64,000 nucleotides of DNA from Ascaphus truei (taxonomy: Eukaryota > Chordata > Amphibia > Anura > Ascaphidae): assembly GCA_036426205.1 (NCBI GenBank), contig CM071568.1, forward strand, positions 230,488,148 to 230,552,147, given 5' to 3'. A model generated the notes under the pieces. That model saw nothing but the letters and a program-made list of their open reading frames with translations. It had not been told where the DNA came from and did no database searches. A program made the translations under genes and the position numbers. Positions 20,603 to 32,210 of this stretch are shown here, in pieces; the first letter of the stretch is position 1; each line of letters opens with the position of its first letter.

Positions 20603-20716
20603 TAATACTTTACCATTCAGCAGAACAGCAAATAAAGAGGCAGCACTCACAGCTAAGTCAACTTACCTGTGAGTGCTGCGTCTTTATTTGCAGTTCTGCT
20701 GAATGGTAAAGTATAC
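20603..20716. mobile_element. Hairpin mini-element, about 114 bp
   Basis: The left arm ATACTTTACCATTCAGCAGA (20603-20622) and following bases through GCAGCACTCACAG are repeated inversely as CTGTGAGTGCTGC...TCTGCTGAATGGTAAAGTAT (to 20716). Arms are about 47 bp with a loop of about 19 bp. It is preceded by a TA microsatellite (20564-20599). Confidence 0.85.
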
Positions 20717-20756
20717 GCTACATTTTTTTATGGGACTATCACTGACTGTTTTTGGT

Positions 20757-20848
20757 TGATAAAAAGCCTTTATAGCGCGATACTGCACTGTTATCACCGC
20801 TTTGTGAATCGCGCAGCAGGCAGTATCGCGCTATAAAGGCATTTATCT
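20757..20848. repeat. Second hairpin, arms GCCTTTATAGCGCGATACTGC
   Basis: GCCTTTATAGCGCGATACTG (about 20767-20786) is the exact inverse of CAGTATCGCGCTATAAAGGC (about 20821-20840), and the outer bases TGATAAA/TTTATC also pair. It lies just 40 bp after the previous hairpin. Confidence 0.85.
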
Positions 20849-20849
20849 C

Positions 20850-21958
20850 CCTTAAAACCACTTATCACTGCTTGGTCCTCCTGTCCAAAGATCTTCATGA
20901 CATTGCCCCACTTCCTCTCTCACCTCATCGCTTATACTGTCAGAAGCCCGTTTCACCTAAATCCCTACTTGGAGATTTGATCCTCTGCTCCGCCGACGTC
21001 CCTGTTCCTTTATAACTTGCATTGCCTGTGTAAGGGAAATCTCCTGCCAAAGGCTGCCATGCATGGGAGCTTGTGGTCTCTGCTGTTTTTTGTTTCAATG
21101 CTGTATCCTAATCTCTTGTTCAACCCTCTTTGTTCTTTCCCTACTTGTTCTCCTTGTTTGATACGCTACCTTTGTGCCTCACATTCTGTAGGATGACTCC
21201 TCCTTTAGACATAAATCTTTTATTTCCGTACTACTCATATCTTTATCCACTTCTCTGCCGCTCACAGGTGCGTCTGTGATGTTTCTCTGTATTGGGACTT
21301 GTGTGCCACAGCCGGAGGACATTTGATCTTGTGCCCGTTTGGAATTTTATGAAACAAAAAAAATAATGTTCTGTGCTTATTGCTTTTACCGTGTGATCAA
21401 ATTAATGTGAGATATTAGGATCTTTTGATGCCTTGTAGATTAGATTTCAGTGCTCAGCTCTGCAAGTTTGTTTCTTCTTGGAATATACCTTGCGGTCGAA
21501 AAGCCCATTTCAGTTATTCTCCACCTTGCATGGAAAGTATATGTGTCTCACATATTTTGCCAAGACATTTCCCAATATGTACCATGTACATATATATAAT
21601 ATATATTTCCCTGTCTAAATTAATTTATTAGAAGATACAGAGAGATAAGCACATTATTTGCTGGTGGAGTCATGTCATGTGAATTTGTGGCATATTTTGA
21701 TTGACAGTAAATTCCTAAATTCTTCAAAAGTATAAAAAAAAGGAAAAAGCATTCAGGCGATTTTTGGGCTTCTCTCTTGAACATCGCTCAACAATTCCAT
21801 AACCTTAACCCTTAACTCTCCCCCACGTAACAAGCATTTTGTCCAAATCACTAAGGGGGAGAAGCCCTTTAAGTTTGTTTACAGATGCATATGCAAATTT
21901 GTAATGTTTGATAAAACAAATATCCTCATGGGGTAGAGGTCAAAGTGGCTTTAAAAAG
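20850..21958. other. Unassigned 1.1-kb stretch
   Basis: A+T-rich DNA with scattered short ORFs (longest 68 codons) lacking family motifs. I see no repeat pair with the rest of the window. Confidence 0.4.
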
Positions 21959-22327
21959 CAGCTACAGTATCGACATTATTTATTCTTACACTTCCCGCAT
22001 GGCAGGATGCGTGCGGGAAGCGTGGTGACGCGGCTAGTTGCGGCGCACTGTGACGTCACTGTCACGTGACGCGCCCGGTTTCCCCGGCTTCCCCGGCTTC
22101 CCCGACAACCCTGGAGTGTAAATTGAGGTAAGCGGGGGTGCGGGGAAGCAGAGGGGCAGAGCAGGAGCCGGGTTCGGGGTCGGGAAGGGGGGCCAAAATG
22201 CGCCCGAAGCGGAGGGGGGGTGCGTGGTGGAACCGCGGCGGCGCGCGGTCTTGACTGGCGGCAGCCGGAGTAGATCCTGGCATGCCGCCGGCATTAGTAA
22301 GAATAAAGTATGCCGCTACTGTAACTG
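21959..22327. mobile_element. TIR mini-element with GC-rich core (369 bp)
   Basis: CAGCTACAGTATCGACATTA (21959-21978), extending through TTTATTCTTAC, is inversely repeated as GTAAGAATAAAGTATGCCGCTACTGTAACTG ending at 22327, about 31 bp with a few mismatches. The core is CpG-rich with a triple CCGGCTTCC direct repeat near 22080. No target duplication is evident. Confidence 0.75.
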
Positions 22328-23886
22328 ACTTCAAGAGATTCCAAATGAATGTACCATTGAGGACCTTATTTTGACCATATTTTTAAAAGACTATACAATA
22401 TGTATGCTTACAAAGCAAAAATGGAGAGAAATAAAGCAAATCAAATAATAAATCACATTTTCGTTAATAAAAAAGTAGAAATATAAATGTCAATAAAAAA
22501 AGTAATCGTAATTTGAGGTTCTAAATAAAAAAAGTGGTGCCTTCCTAAGCCCTAGTGTGATCACACTTGGAACACTGCACGGAGTGTACAATACACACAT
22601 GGCTTTAATTGAGGTTTAAAAGAATGTGGCAGCAATTCCAAAATTTCGGCGACCAAAGAAACCACAGAAGGGGAACATGGTGTCTCCAGGCAAAAAATAA
22701 CAGGGGGGTTATTATACCTTTCGCTGCCAGAGGTGCCTGTAACACTTTGCAAAGAGTTAGTTTTATCAGGAAACACAGTATCTAGATAACACTCGTGCAT
22801 GTCTGTTCTCCTTCATTTTCCTGTTCTCTTTTCAGTTCCCTGCTATTGGTACAAAATAATTACACCATATTTAGCAAAGAAAAGGGACCCATTGAAAGCA
22901 ATTGGAGTATTTCCGTTGACAAATCATGCGCAGTACTTTCACACTGGGTTTTGCCCCAGTTTTGCACCTGGGAGACTTTAGTAATTACCCCCCTCTGTCC
23001 CCAAATATCACACCATTTTTTCGAGGCGCTGTCAAGAAAGTGCTGTTAGTTGGCCATTGCACAATAAGATTTTCTACTTTATTTTTGTGTCAAAGTTTAT
23101 AAGTAAGGGGGTGTACAACCAACAACAAATATATTGCACATAAATGATATATGTACACATTGGGTTTACACATACAGTGTTTTATTCAGAGGAGCATCAC
23201 TCTGTTTTAGCCCCAGTCTCTTCATTTGACTTTTTTTAGTCTCTGTTCTCTACACTTCCCAGATATAATTTAGTGATAATAAGTAATTAAAACGTATGTC
23301 CTACGCACCTTGCCTACACACATAATCATGTTTTATTATGTAGTTTAGTCTAACAATGAACACACAAGCATCTGATGTTCTATGTGCATGGGTTTCTTGA
23401 TGTTACTTTGATGTTTAATATTGAATGTGCCTCTGTGTTGGTTTTTCCATGTTCCGTTCATTTGTTATCCATTGTTTACCATTTTTTTTTAAAATTTATT
23501 CTCAGGTTTTCTTATACAGTAAAAAAAATTATTTGGTGTACTAAATCTTCCCCATCGTTTTTCAGTGCTGTGATCCTCAGTAGTGTTGAACTTCCTAGTA
23601 AATAGCAAAATACCCAGATGCAAAACAAGAGCTGTTAGAAGACCTGCAGGTGATATTTTTTGTGTGACCTGGCCAACTCGCTGGAAAAGAGAAGTCCTTG
23701 GCTCACCCTACTAAAATAAATCAAAATAATTTATTTAAGTGAATTGAGCTTTCATTCAGATCTTACGCACAATTAAATTATAGCGTGGCCAAGGGCAAAA
23801 ATAATTTCACACATTATACACTCCTCATTTGTCAATTGTATTTACTATAGTTCTATGGAACCTTCAGTTTCTTAGCAATATAAGAC
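22328..23886. other. Unassigned A+T-rich 1.5-kb stretch
   Basis: No domain, repeat arm or splice-bounded frame stands out. Several poly-A/T runs are present. This is one of the few segments that could be unique host intergenic or intronic DNA. Confidence 0.4.
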
Positions 23887-24540
23887 ACTAGCTGATATAC
23901 CCGGCGTTACCCGGGATGTAATTTTCCCGCTCCCCCTCTGTCTCCGCTCCCCTCTCTCTCTCTGCTCCCCCTCTCTTTCTCCCCATTCACCTCTCTCTCC
24001 CCCTTCCCCCTCTGCTCCCTCTGTTTCACGCCCGTTCACCCTGGGATCTCACATCACTCTACACCCCTGCACCTCATATCACTCTACCCCCTGCACCTCA
24101 CATCACTCTCCCCCATTGCACCTCACATCACTATCCCCCCCTGCACCTTCATATCCACTGTACCCCCTGCACCTCAATCACTCTCCCCCATTGCACCTCA
24201 ACATCATCTCACCCCCCCTGCACCTCAATACTCTACCCCCCCCTGCACCTCACATCACTCTCCCCTCCTGCACCTCACATGGCTCTCCCCCCCCTGCACC
24301 TGACATCACTCTCTACCCCCCTGAATGGCGGGTGGGGTGTGTGAGGCTGGGTTATGTGGCAGGTGGAAAGTGCGTGAAGCGGCGGTTGGCAGGTGGATGG
24401 TGTGAGGCGGCGGGGCGGGTGGAGGGTGTGAGGCTATGCGGCGGGTGGAGAGTGTGAGGCGGCGGGGCGGGTGGAGGGTGTGAGGCTATGCGGCGGGTGG
24501 AGTGGGTGAGGCGGCGGGTCGGGTGGGTCTTAAAAAGATG
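23887..24540. repeat. CTAGCTGATATACCCGG repeat followed by two minisatellites
   Basis: It begins ACACTAGCTGATATACCCGG at about 23887, a motif repeated in altered form at 63434 (ATACTAGCTGAGGACCCG). Pyrimidine-rich DNA follows. Next is a minisatellite of about 22-24 bp units, CTCCCCCCTGCACCTCACATCA (24048-24315), then a G-rich array of GGCGGGTGGAGGGTGTGAGG units (24330-24525). I cannot name the family that starts with the CTAGCTGA motif. Confidence 0.65.
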
Positions 24541-24670
24541 GTTCCCTCTAGAACCATTTTTTTTACTATATGTTTAATTGTCTAAATTACAATAGTACAT
24601 CTAGTAGCCGATAATACGCGTGAAGTTAACATTTGGGACTGTTTGGGCATTAGCTCATTTAGTCCGTAGT

Positions 24671-25070
24671 TGTTAGGAATCTGATTCTCAGCGCCGTCCA
24701 CGCAACACACAGAACTACCCTCAGGGAGACTCAGGGTGTGCAGCGCAACCTCTGCCTAACTGCCTCCACGGTCGTCAGCTCCTTCGTCACCGCAGGGTCG
24801 CTCCCCTCGACGGTCCCACCGCTCTCCCTCCTCCTCAGTGGGAGGCGCGGTCCCTCCGTCCCGCGCGCACACGTGCGTCCTCCTCCAATGTTGGTCGCGT
24901 GCACACGCAGCTTACAGAGCACGCGCCCAGCATCCGCTCTTCAGCTTCCACTCCTGCTGTAAGGCTCCGCCCCCGTACGCTGCGCGGGCGGACACAGAGT
25001 ACTACCAGTATTCACCTGGGATGTATCAGCCGCACCGCGTTCATGTTGTTCGTCCGTTTTTATTGTTTTT
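24671..25070 (+). repeat. LTR fragment related to chromovirus B
   Basis: It starts TGTTAGGAATCTGATTCTCA and follows the order of the family B LTR: CpG-rich GC block, CACACGCAGCTTACAG matching CACACGTCGGACTTACAG, and GGCTCCGCCCCC. It ends before the TATA region. It has no partner LTR and no target duplication, so it is a diverged, truncated copy. Confidence 0.65.
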
Positions 25071-25247
25071 CTAGCATGCAATAAATTGATCATTTATTTC
25101 GTTTTGAGTTGCCTGGCTATTTTTTCCCTTCTCTGGATACCAAAAGGAGGATTTCCCTGCTGTGCTCTGTCTACATCCTCTACCACTTTGATGGATTTTA
25201 TAGCCTCTTCAACTTCTTCTTGTGTGATTAATTTATTTAGATTGGCC

Positions 25248-25440
25248 AGCTGTCTCACATTTTAATCTGGTCTGTAACTGTTATATACGCCTATAATATA
25301 AATTATCTTTAACTGTGCATGCAATGTCTTGTATATAATGTATAACCCTGTTCACTTTGTACCTGTAACCATGTATTATTTGTCATCTTAACTCTATGCC
25401 CACAACATATTTTAAAATGAGAGGTAACTCTCAATATATT
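25248..25440 (+). repeat. 3' end of a retroelement, copy 1
   Basis: GTCTCACATTTTAATCTGGT... to GGTAACTCTCAATATATTAC. It matches, in inverse orientation, 54508-54735. The latter ends in TTTATAAATAAA-type sequence, which suggests the 3' end of a LINE or SINE. The family is not identified. Confidence 0.7.
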
Positions 25441-25445
25441 ACTTA

Positions 25446-25575
25446 AGTAATAGTCCCCAAAGAACAGGGCATTACTGGTCAATAATGCCCTGGCTGGAAG
25501 AGTTGAAGCCGAAGGACTTTAACCCAGCCAGGGCATTATTGGCCACTAATGCCCTGTTCTGATTGGACTATTACT
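25446..25575. mobile_element. Foldback element, 130 bp
   Basis: AGTAATAGTCC ... AGAACAGGGCATTACTGGTC, AATAATGCCCTGGCTGG is mirrored by CCAGCCAGGGCATTATT, GGCCACTAATGCCCTGTTCT ... GGACTATTACT. Arms are about 55 bp with a loop of about 20 bp. It sits at the end of the 25248-25440 retroelement tail. Confidence 0.85.
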
Positions 25576-25689
25576 ATTGTAGGCTAAAGGTAGACTTTTT
25601 TTTAATAAAATAATTGACACTTTTGTATAGATATATAAATCGGAACTACGCTGATGCACCTTTTGAAAGAAAAAGAAGTAAAGTAGCAA

Positions 25690-26105
25690 ATGAGAGGGGA
25701 GACGGGGGAGAAGAGAGAGAGAGATTGAGGTGAGGGGGGAGAAGAGAGAGAGGTGAGGGGGGAGAGAAGTGGGGAAGGGGGAGAAGAGGATGAGAGGGGG
25801 AGAAGAGAGAGGTGAGGGGTTGGAAGAGAGAGAGGTGAGGGGGTTGGAGGAGAGAGAGGTGAGGGGGGTTGGAGGGGAGGGGGGATGATAGAGGTGATGG
25901 GGGAGGATAGAGGTGATGGGGGAGGAGAGAGGTGAAGGGTGAGGGGAGAGAGGTGAGGGGGAGGGGAGAAGAGAGGTGAGGGGGGAGAGGGGAGGATGGG
26001 GTAGAGGGGAGAGAGGGAGGAGGGAGAGAGGGAGGAGGTAGAGAGGGGGAGAGAGAGAAGTGAGGGGTAGAAAGAGAAGTGAGGGGGGAAGAGAGTGGTG
26101 AGGGT
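25690..26105. repeat. Purine-rich minisatellite (GAGAGAGGTGAGGGGG units)
   Basis: About 415 bp of irregular 15-25 bp units of GAGAGAGGTGAGGGGGGA. On the minus strand it yields long L/S/P-rich frames (25546-26184) that are not genes. It abuts and truncates the L1-like endonuclease fragment. Confidence 0.92.
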
Positions 26106-26109
26106 GGTT

Positions 26110-26800
26110 CTGTGCCTCCCATACTAACGGAAAGGTCGGTTCTTGAATAAGTTTTGTGGGGGTTTGAAAAGAATGCATAGTCAATCTTGACGGGATTCAG
26201 GGCTTTCCAATCATCTATTAAAGTATGTTCTTTTATTAAGTTGTTGGGTTTAGATGCAGTGTTGCCATATTGTGTGTTACCTGTTCCATCCGATGTCCGG
26301 ATCTATCGAGAGATCTGTTGATTAACAGATTAAAGTCTCCACCCACTAAGACTCTCCCCCATTTGATGAACTGTGTGTTGTAAATTTTGGGGCATATAGT
26401 GTTACTATAGTAATATCATTATTATATATGGTGCCCTTTGTAATCAAATATCTTCCCTCTTTGTCTTCTTTATTTCCACCTAGGATGAAGGGGACATCCC
26501 TACCAAACAGTATCGCCACTCCCCTCTTTTTCAGCATAGAGGATGAGTGGTATACTAATGGAAACCTCCTGTCTAGGATTTGGGTATGGAGTGTTTGCTA
26601 AAATGGGTCTCCTATACTATTGTTTGCTTTTTTGTACTATCCACTGATATTTTATATGCCTGTTTAATTAAAATCATACCTTTCTATCAAATACATTTTC
26701 ATGATTATTTGGGTACTATTGCAGTCCCATCTACATTTTTTTCTTTACATTCGAGTGCTGGTGCCATTTTGTTTATTACTATGTTACTTAAGAATTATGG
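26110..26800 (-). pseudogene. L1-like LINE, N-terminal endonuclease fragment
   Basis: On the minus strand an apurinic-type endonuclease start can be read in pieces: an ETHFS-like segment near 26605, KKRGVAILFGRDVPF, DKEGRYLITKG, ITIVTLYAPK (26537-26346), WGRVLVGGDFNLLINRSLDR (26370-26300), then SNPHKTYSRTD near 26140. Several stops and shifts interrupt it. The order QETH - KRGVAIL - YAPN - GDFN - YSR-D is that of L1-type endonucleases. It stops at the purine minisatellite. It is a different copy from the L1 at 26831-33840, because both contain the same endonuclease segments. Confidence 0.75.
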
Positions 26801-27017
26801 ATTCCTTTCGTCCTCGAGTACCGAGAGTTACTATTTTTTCTTTTGAGTGGTGCGCACTGGTGGAAACTTAACAAGTTTTAGAAATTTGTGGGCGAAGCCA
26901 CCAAACATGGGACATTGTTCCAAACGCCCCACATCGTCTTCAACATCTGTTGGTGGAATCTGGAAACATTTGAGTCTATCTGTGACCATGTACCAATGAA
27001 AAAGAATGTTATACACA

Positions 27018-27840
27018 TGTAGCCATGCTGTAAAATGGTCTGCAGTTTCCTCTCCTGCTGGCAGTAAGCCTGGTAAGTTACAGGGATGCCAGCAGTAATC
27101 ATGGAGGTTTGCCCTCACACCCTGGTGAGGTGCCCTATGTGTGGATGGGAGAGGCTACATACTCTGAGTCCACCGTTAGTGACATCAGAGATGTGCCTGC
27201 CTCCTGAGAGATATAAGGCACAGCACTGTTCAAAGTTAGTGTGTTGAAGAAGGAGCAAGTCTGCGTTGAGACTTGGGAGTGGGTGGCACACTAGTGCATT
27301 AACTAGTGTCCCCACTCCATATTACATCACGTCTAGCTGTCAAGCCATACTGTGTCCAGGGACCTGGCACAGGGGTGATCTCCCTGAGGGGAGAGGGGAT
27401 CCCACTCCATTGGGAGGGTGTACCTTTGAAAGGATCACACGGCGAGATGTGCGGCTGAGTAAATCGCTGCAAGGGGCAGCTGGCCCATACCAAGCAACAA
27501 TAAAGAATGACCTTGAATAAAGACACTTCACTGTGTGAGTCTGGAATTACTCAGCAGGGGAAGGCACCACCAAGACGGAGTTCCTCATCAGAACCATCCC
27601 CATGCGGACGCAGGGATCCTGATGAGGTGGAGGCGCTGCACTGGATATAGGTAGGACTCGCACACACTACCTCAGCTGCCTGTCTGGGTTGGCAATCCCC
27701 ACACAACATCATGCGGGAGACTCAGGAGTCCTGTTGCCAACAGGTGCACCACCAGACATGACCATGTAATGGGGACTGGTTAGACCACAGGGGCCAATGT
27801 GAGATTGGGTGGGTCAGGCTAGGCCAGAAAATCCGTAACA
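27018..27840 (+). mobile_element. Solo LTR, TGTAGC family, copy 1
   Basis: TGTAGCC...CGTAACA, 823 bp, flanked by CACA on both sides (27014-27017 and 27841-27844). Internal landmarks shared with 35579-36425 are GGTAAGT near the 5' end, a CAGTAGTAATCGTGG-like block, a TATAAGGC-type TATA (27218), AATAAAGA (27501) and a GTGTGAGTCTGGA block. It interrupts the C-terminal region of the L1-like LINE. Confidence 0.8.
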
Positions 27841-28069
27841 CACATTTTCCTTTATGTTTGTGGATACTGAACTTTTAGAGTCTCCCATTCCTCCAGCGTC
27901 AAACTCATGCCATGCCAGCTCTCTCTCCCAATTTAACATATACACAAGTTTTGTGTCTGGTTACATGTCCTGGAGGAGATTATATGCATTTGGAGATGCT
28001 GCCTTGTGTATTGGAAGAATCCAGATATCATTTCTCAAAATAGTTTTGCCTAATTTCCTACCAGGCAGG

Positions 28070-28825
28070 TTTAAAGAGAGTGTGAAGTGTCTTAATTGGA
28101 GAAATCGATAGAATTCGGAGTTGGGGAGACAACATTTTGTTTATATATCTGTAAATCATTTTAGCACTCCTGACTCCTGGTATGCTAATCTCATAATTTC
28201 ACCTTCCTGCCATGTGATAAAGGTGTTACATCACGTCGGAAAGTGCAGGTTAAAGGTTGAAGCAGGGAAGCGTAGTGTGTTAAGACAGCTAGAAGCAAAC
28301 AGGATATCCTATATTTCTCTAGAGCGTACGTATTTTGGTATCCAAAGTAAAATTCTAAAGGAAGAGCCTCTAATTTCGTTGAGTTCATTTTGAAATCTGA
28401 TATTATACTAAAGGTTTTTAATGCCCTTTGTAAATTTGGTAGGGAAACTAATAGATTAATTAGCGTTACGAAAATATCATCAGCAATTAGACTAAGCTTA
28501 TACTTGGCCTGACCTACCGTGAGTCCCAAAATGTCTGGATTGTTCCTCATACTTATAGCTAGGGGTTCAGTTGCCAATAAAAAAAATCAAAGGAGTAAGG
28601 TGGCACCACTGATTAGCGAAAAGGCTCAGAGAGGAAGTTCGCAAAGCAGGGGAACCGTAGATGGCGGCTATGGCTTCCAAAAAGCCCTCCTCAAAACAAA
28701 CGGCCTTTAGGATTTGAAACCTATATTTTCAGTTTCATCTGTCAAAGACGTTCTCTGTGTCTAAAGAGAAAATAACTAAGGGGATTTTTGGGGCACAAAC
28801 CCCACCTGATCAAGGTGAATTAGTG
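28070..28825 (-). pseudogene. Reverse transcriptase centre/thumb of the nested L1-like LINE
   Basis: Reading on the minus strand gives IFSLDTENVFDR (about 28780-28745), EPLAISMRNNPDILGLTVGQ and LSLIADDIFVTLINLLVSLP (IADD at the catalytic position, about 28480), then ISDFKMNSTKLEALPL. The order is that of L1 RT. Stops and one frame change are present before 28577. Roughly 40 residues appear missing between this part and the piece at 31914. Confidence 0.82.
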
Positions 28826-28842
28826 AAGGGAGGACATCCCCA

Positions 28843-31800
28843 TCCTCTCTGTGCATGACTTCTTTCTCTCTCACTCCCTGCTTCAATTTGCTATAACTGA
28901 GACCTGGCTCACTCAGTCTGACTCTGCTCTGGAAGCTGCCCTCTCCTATGGTGGCCTTTCCTTCTCCCACACTCCGCGCCCTGATGGCAGGGGTGGAGGT
29001 GTGGGGCTCCTGCTCTCCTCTCTCTGCCGTTACCGAACTCTTCCTATTCCCCCCTCTATTGCCTTTCCCTCCTTTGAGGTTCACACTGTCCAGATCTTCT
29101 CTCCTCTCCCTGTTCATGTGGCGGTCATCTATCGCCCACCTACCTCTACTCATCCCCCTTCTGCCTTTCTCTCTCACTTTGAATCCTGGCTCTCTTTCTT
29201 CCTCTCCTCAGACTCCCCTGTTCTTCTCCTTGAGGACTTCAATTGCCACATTGATGACCCCTCTCTCCCTTGGGCTTCCCGCTTTCTTTCTCTAACCTCT
29301 TCTTTTGGCCTTCAACAGTGGACTGCAGCCAGCACCCACAAGGATGGCCACTACTTAGACCTGGTTTTCACTAAGAACTTCTCTCTTTCCGATTTCTCCA
29401 TTTCCCCTTTTCCTCTCTCTGACCATCATCTCATCTCATTCTCTCTATCTCGCTTCTCCCCTTCTCCACCTCCATCTACCCCCCGGTTCTGCAGAAACCT
29501 GCGCTCTATTTACTTACCTGACTTTGAGTCCACTTTACGCTCCTCCCTCTCCTCTCTCAGCTCTGCTACAGACCCCGACAACCTGGTCAGGAACTACAAC
29601 TCTGTCTTGTCCTCCTCTCTTGATCTACATGCCCCACTTTCTCTCTGCCGCACTCACCCTTCTAACCCAAGACCCTGGCTAAATTCCCACACACGCATGC
29701 TGCGTTCCTCCACTCGTTCCTCTGAACGCCTCTGGATGAAATCTCACACTCTCGCAGACTTCCTTCACTACAAATTTATGCTATACTGTTTCAACTCTGC
29801 CCTCTCGCAAGCTAAACAAGCCTACTTTTCTTCACTAATCAACATGCACAAGTCTAACCCACGCCGACTGTTCTCTGTCTTTGATACTCTACTCAAACCA
29901 CCCTCAGCTGCCTCTCCTTCCTCCATCTCCGCTCAGGACTTTGCTGACTATTTTAAGGAAAAGGTGGAATCCATACGTCAGAACATCCCCTCTGTTTCTT
30001 CTTCCCATCCTACACCTCTTCCTAACTCTCCTCCTGCCTTCCTTGACTCTTTTTCCACTGTCTCAGAGGAGGATGTGTCGCTGCTGATCGCCTCTTCTCC
30101 CTCTACCACTTGCCCTCTTGACCCCATTCCCTCCCATCTCCTAAAACCTCTTGCTCCTACTATAATCCCTATGCTCACACACATTTTTAACTCCTCCCTC
30201 TGCTCTGGAACCTTTCCATCCTCCTTCAAACATGCAACAGTCATACCATTACTGAAAAACAGCAAGCTTGACCCTACCTGTCTTTCTAACTATCGACCTG
30301 TCTCCCTCCTGCCTTTTGCCTCTAAACTCCTTGAACGTCTTGTATTCTCTCGCTTGCTCCATTTTCTCAACACCTATTCTCTCCTAGACCCTCTACAATC
30401 TGGCTTCCGCACTGCTCACTCCACGGAAACAGCCCTCACTAAAATAACTGACGACCTCCATGCTGCCAAAGACAGAGGTCACTACACTCTGCTCATATTA
30501 CTCGACCTCTCTGCAGCATTTGATACTGTGGATCACCCTCTTCTCCTTCACATTCTCCATACTCTTGGTATTCGGAACAAAGCTCTATCCTGGATCTCAT
30601 CCTAACTCTCCCATCGTACTTTCAGTGTCTCTTCTGCTAACACCTCCTCCTCCTCTATTGATCTCTCTGTGGGGGTACCCCAGGGCTCTGTCCTGGGACC
30701 TCTTCTCTTTTCTCTGTACACACTCTCTCTAGGTGACCTAATAACATCTTTTGGGTTTAAATATCACCTCTATGCTGACGACACACAAATATACTTTTCA
30801 ACACCTGACCTTACACCTGCTATACAGACCAAAGTTTCTGAATGTCTCTCTGCTATATCATCTTGGATGGCCCTCCGTCGCCTTAAACTCAACATGGCTA
30901 AAACAGAGCTCCTCATACCTCCTCCCAAACCTGGCCCTACTACCTCCTTCCACATTACTGTTGGAACTACGATCATTCCCCCAGTAGCCCAAGCACGCTG
31001 CCTAGGGGTCACACTCGACTCCTCTCTCACATTCGCCCCTCACATTCAAAACATTTCTAAAACTTGTCGCTTTTTCCTCCGCAATATAACAAAGATACGC
31101 CCTTTCCTCTGTTGCTCGACTGCTAAAACTCTGACTCAGGCCCTCATTCTCTCCAGTCTTGATTACTGTAACCTCCTGCTGTCCGGCCTTCCTGCCTCTC
31201 ACCTGTCTCCCCTACAATCTATCCTAAATGCTGCTGCCAGAATCACTCTACTCTTTCCTAGATCTGTCTCAGCATCTCCCCTCCTGAAATCCCTCTCCTG
31301 GCTTCCAATCAAATCCCGAATCTCACACTCCATTCTTCTCCTCACTTTTAAAGCTTTACACTCTTCTGCCCCTCCTTACATCTCAGCCCTAATTTCTCGC
31401 TATGCACCATCCCGACTCTTGCGTTCTGCTCAAGGATGTCTTCTTTCTACCCCCTTTTTATCTAAAGCCCTCTCCCGCCTTAAACCTTTTTCACTGACTG
31501 CCCCTCACCTCTGGAATGCCCTTCCCCTCAGTACCCGACTAGCACCCTCTCTATCCACCTTTAAGACCCACCTTAAGACACACTTGCTTAAAGAAGCATA
31601 CGAATAGCACTGTGAACATTCTGAACACATGATACATAAAGCTTGGCCCCCTGCAGACGCACTTACCAGAACTCCTTCCTACTGTCTCTGTACGTTCTCC
31701 CTACCTACCAATTAGATTGTAAGCTCCTTGGAGCAGGGACTCCTCTTCCTTAATGTTATGTTTATGTCTAAAGCACTTATTCCCATGATCTGTTATTTAT

Positions 31801-31896
31801 ATTATCTGTTATTTATTCGATTACCACATGTATTACTACTGTGAAGCGCTATGTACATTAATGGCGCTATATAAATAAAGACATACAATACAATAC
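28843..31896 (+). mobile_element. L2/CR1-like LINE, 5'-truncated, with 17-bp target duplication
   Basis: A 3.05-kb insertion is bounded by AAGGGAGGACATCCCCA at 28826-28842 and 31897-31913. The 5' end starts within the endonuclease domain, a usual truncation. The 3' end is GGCGCTATATAAATAAAGAC followed by ATACAATACAATAC repeats. It splits the minus-strand L1-like RT. Other fragments of the same family are at 33881-35041, 44428-44481 and 58737-58865. Confidence 0.93.
28851..31607 (+). pseudogene. Endonuclease-reverse transcriptase of the L2/CR1-like LINE
   Basis: A single reading frame of about 918 codons is interrupted only by one TAA at 30603-30605. Endonuclease motifs are ITETWL (residue 14), [41 protein letters not shown] and [13 protein letters not shown] motifs are [33 protein letters not shown], then, after the stop, [17 protein letters not shown] and catalytic YADDTQIYF (30771 on). 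The C-terminal conserved part includes [13 protein letters not shown] and [10 protein letters not shown], with HLLKEAYE at the end. The first methionine is not the native start because the element is truncated at 28843. Motif style is CR1/L2. Confidence 0.92.
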
Positions 31897-31913
31897 AAGG
31901 GAGGACATCCCCA

Positions 31914-32210
31914 ACCTGGTTACTAGAATCTTAGTGTATAACTCTGTGTCTGTGTTAAGCAAAGATATAGGTCTGTAATTTGAACAGATACTATGATCTT
32001 TTCCTTCTTTAGGGAGAATAACTATGGTTGTCTGCAACATCTCAGTGGGGAGCTTTGTGAGAGACGTACGTTTATTAAACACAAGAACAAGGTCTGTGGA
32101 CAGAATGTCTGCAAAAGCCTTATAGTATTTATTGGAGAAGCCGCCTGCGCCAGGTGACTTAGTAGTTTAAAGTTCTTTTATAGCTGAGGTCACTTCCTCC
32201 AATGTTATAG
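31914..32210 (-). pseudogene. Reverse transcriptase start of the nested L1-like LINE
   Basis: The frame to 31867 has LPTEMLQTTIVILPKEGKDH and CSNYRPISLLNTDTELYTKI, typical L1 RT motifs. Upstream (about 32200) the ITLEEVTSAIKELKTTKSPG segment can be read. It is cut at 31914 by the LINE insertion, and its continuation is at 28825. Confidence 0.85.

Noticed and set aside
22328..23886. Search for conserved host exons in the least repetitive stretch
   Set aside because: No frame above 85 codons and none with a motif.
25080..25240. A possible third L1 fragment (ITQEEVEEAIKSI-like reading on the minus strand)
   Set aside because: Only about 15 residues resemble L1, and the continuation does not. 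Too weak to list.
25546..26184. 212- and 158-codon minus-strand ORFs
   Set aside because: Purine-rich minisatellite, except for the last few L1-derived residues, which are annotated separately.
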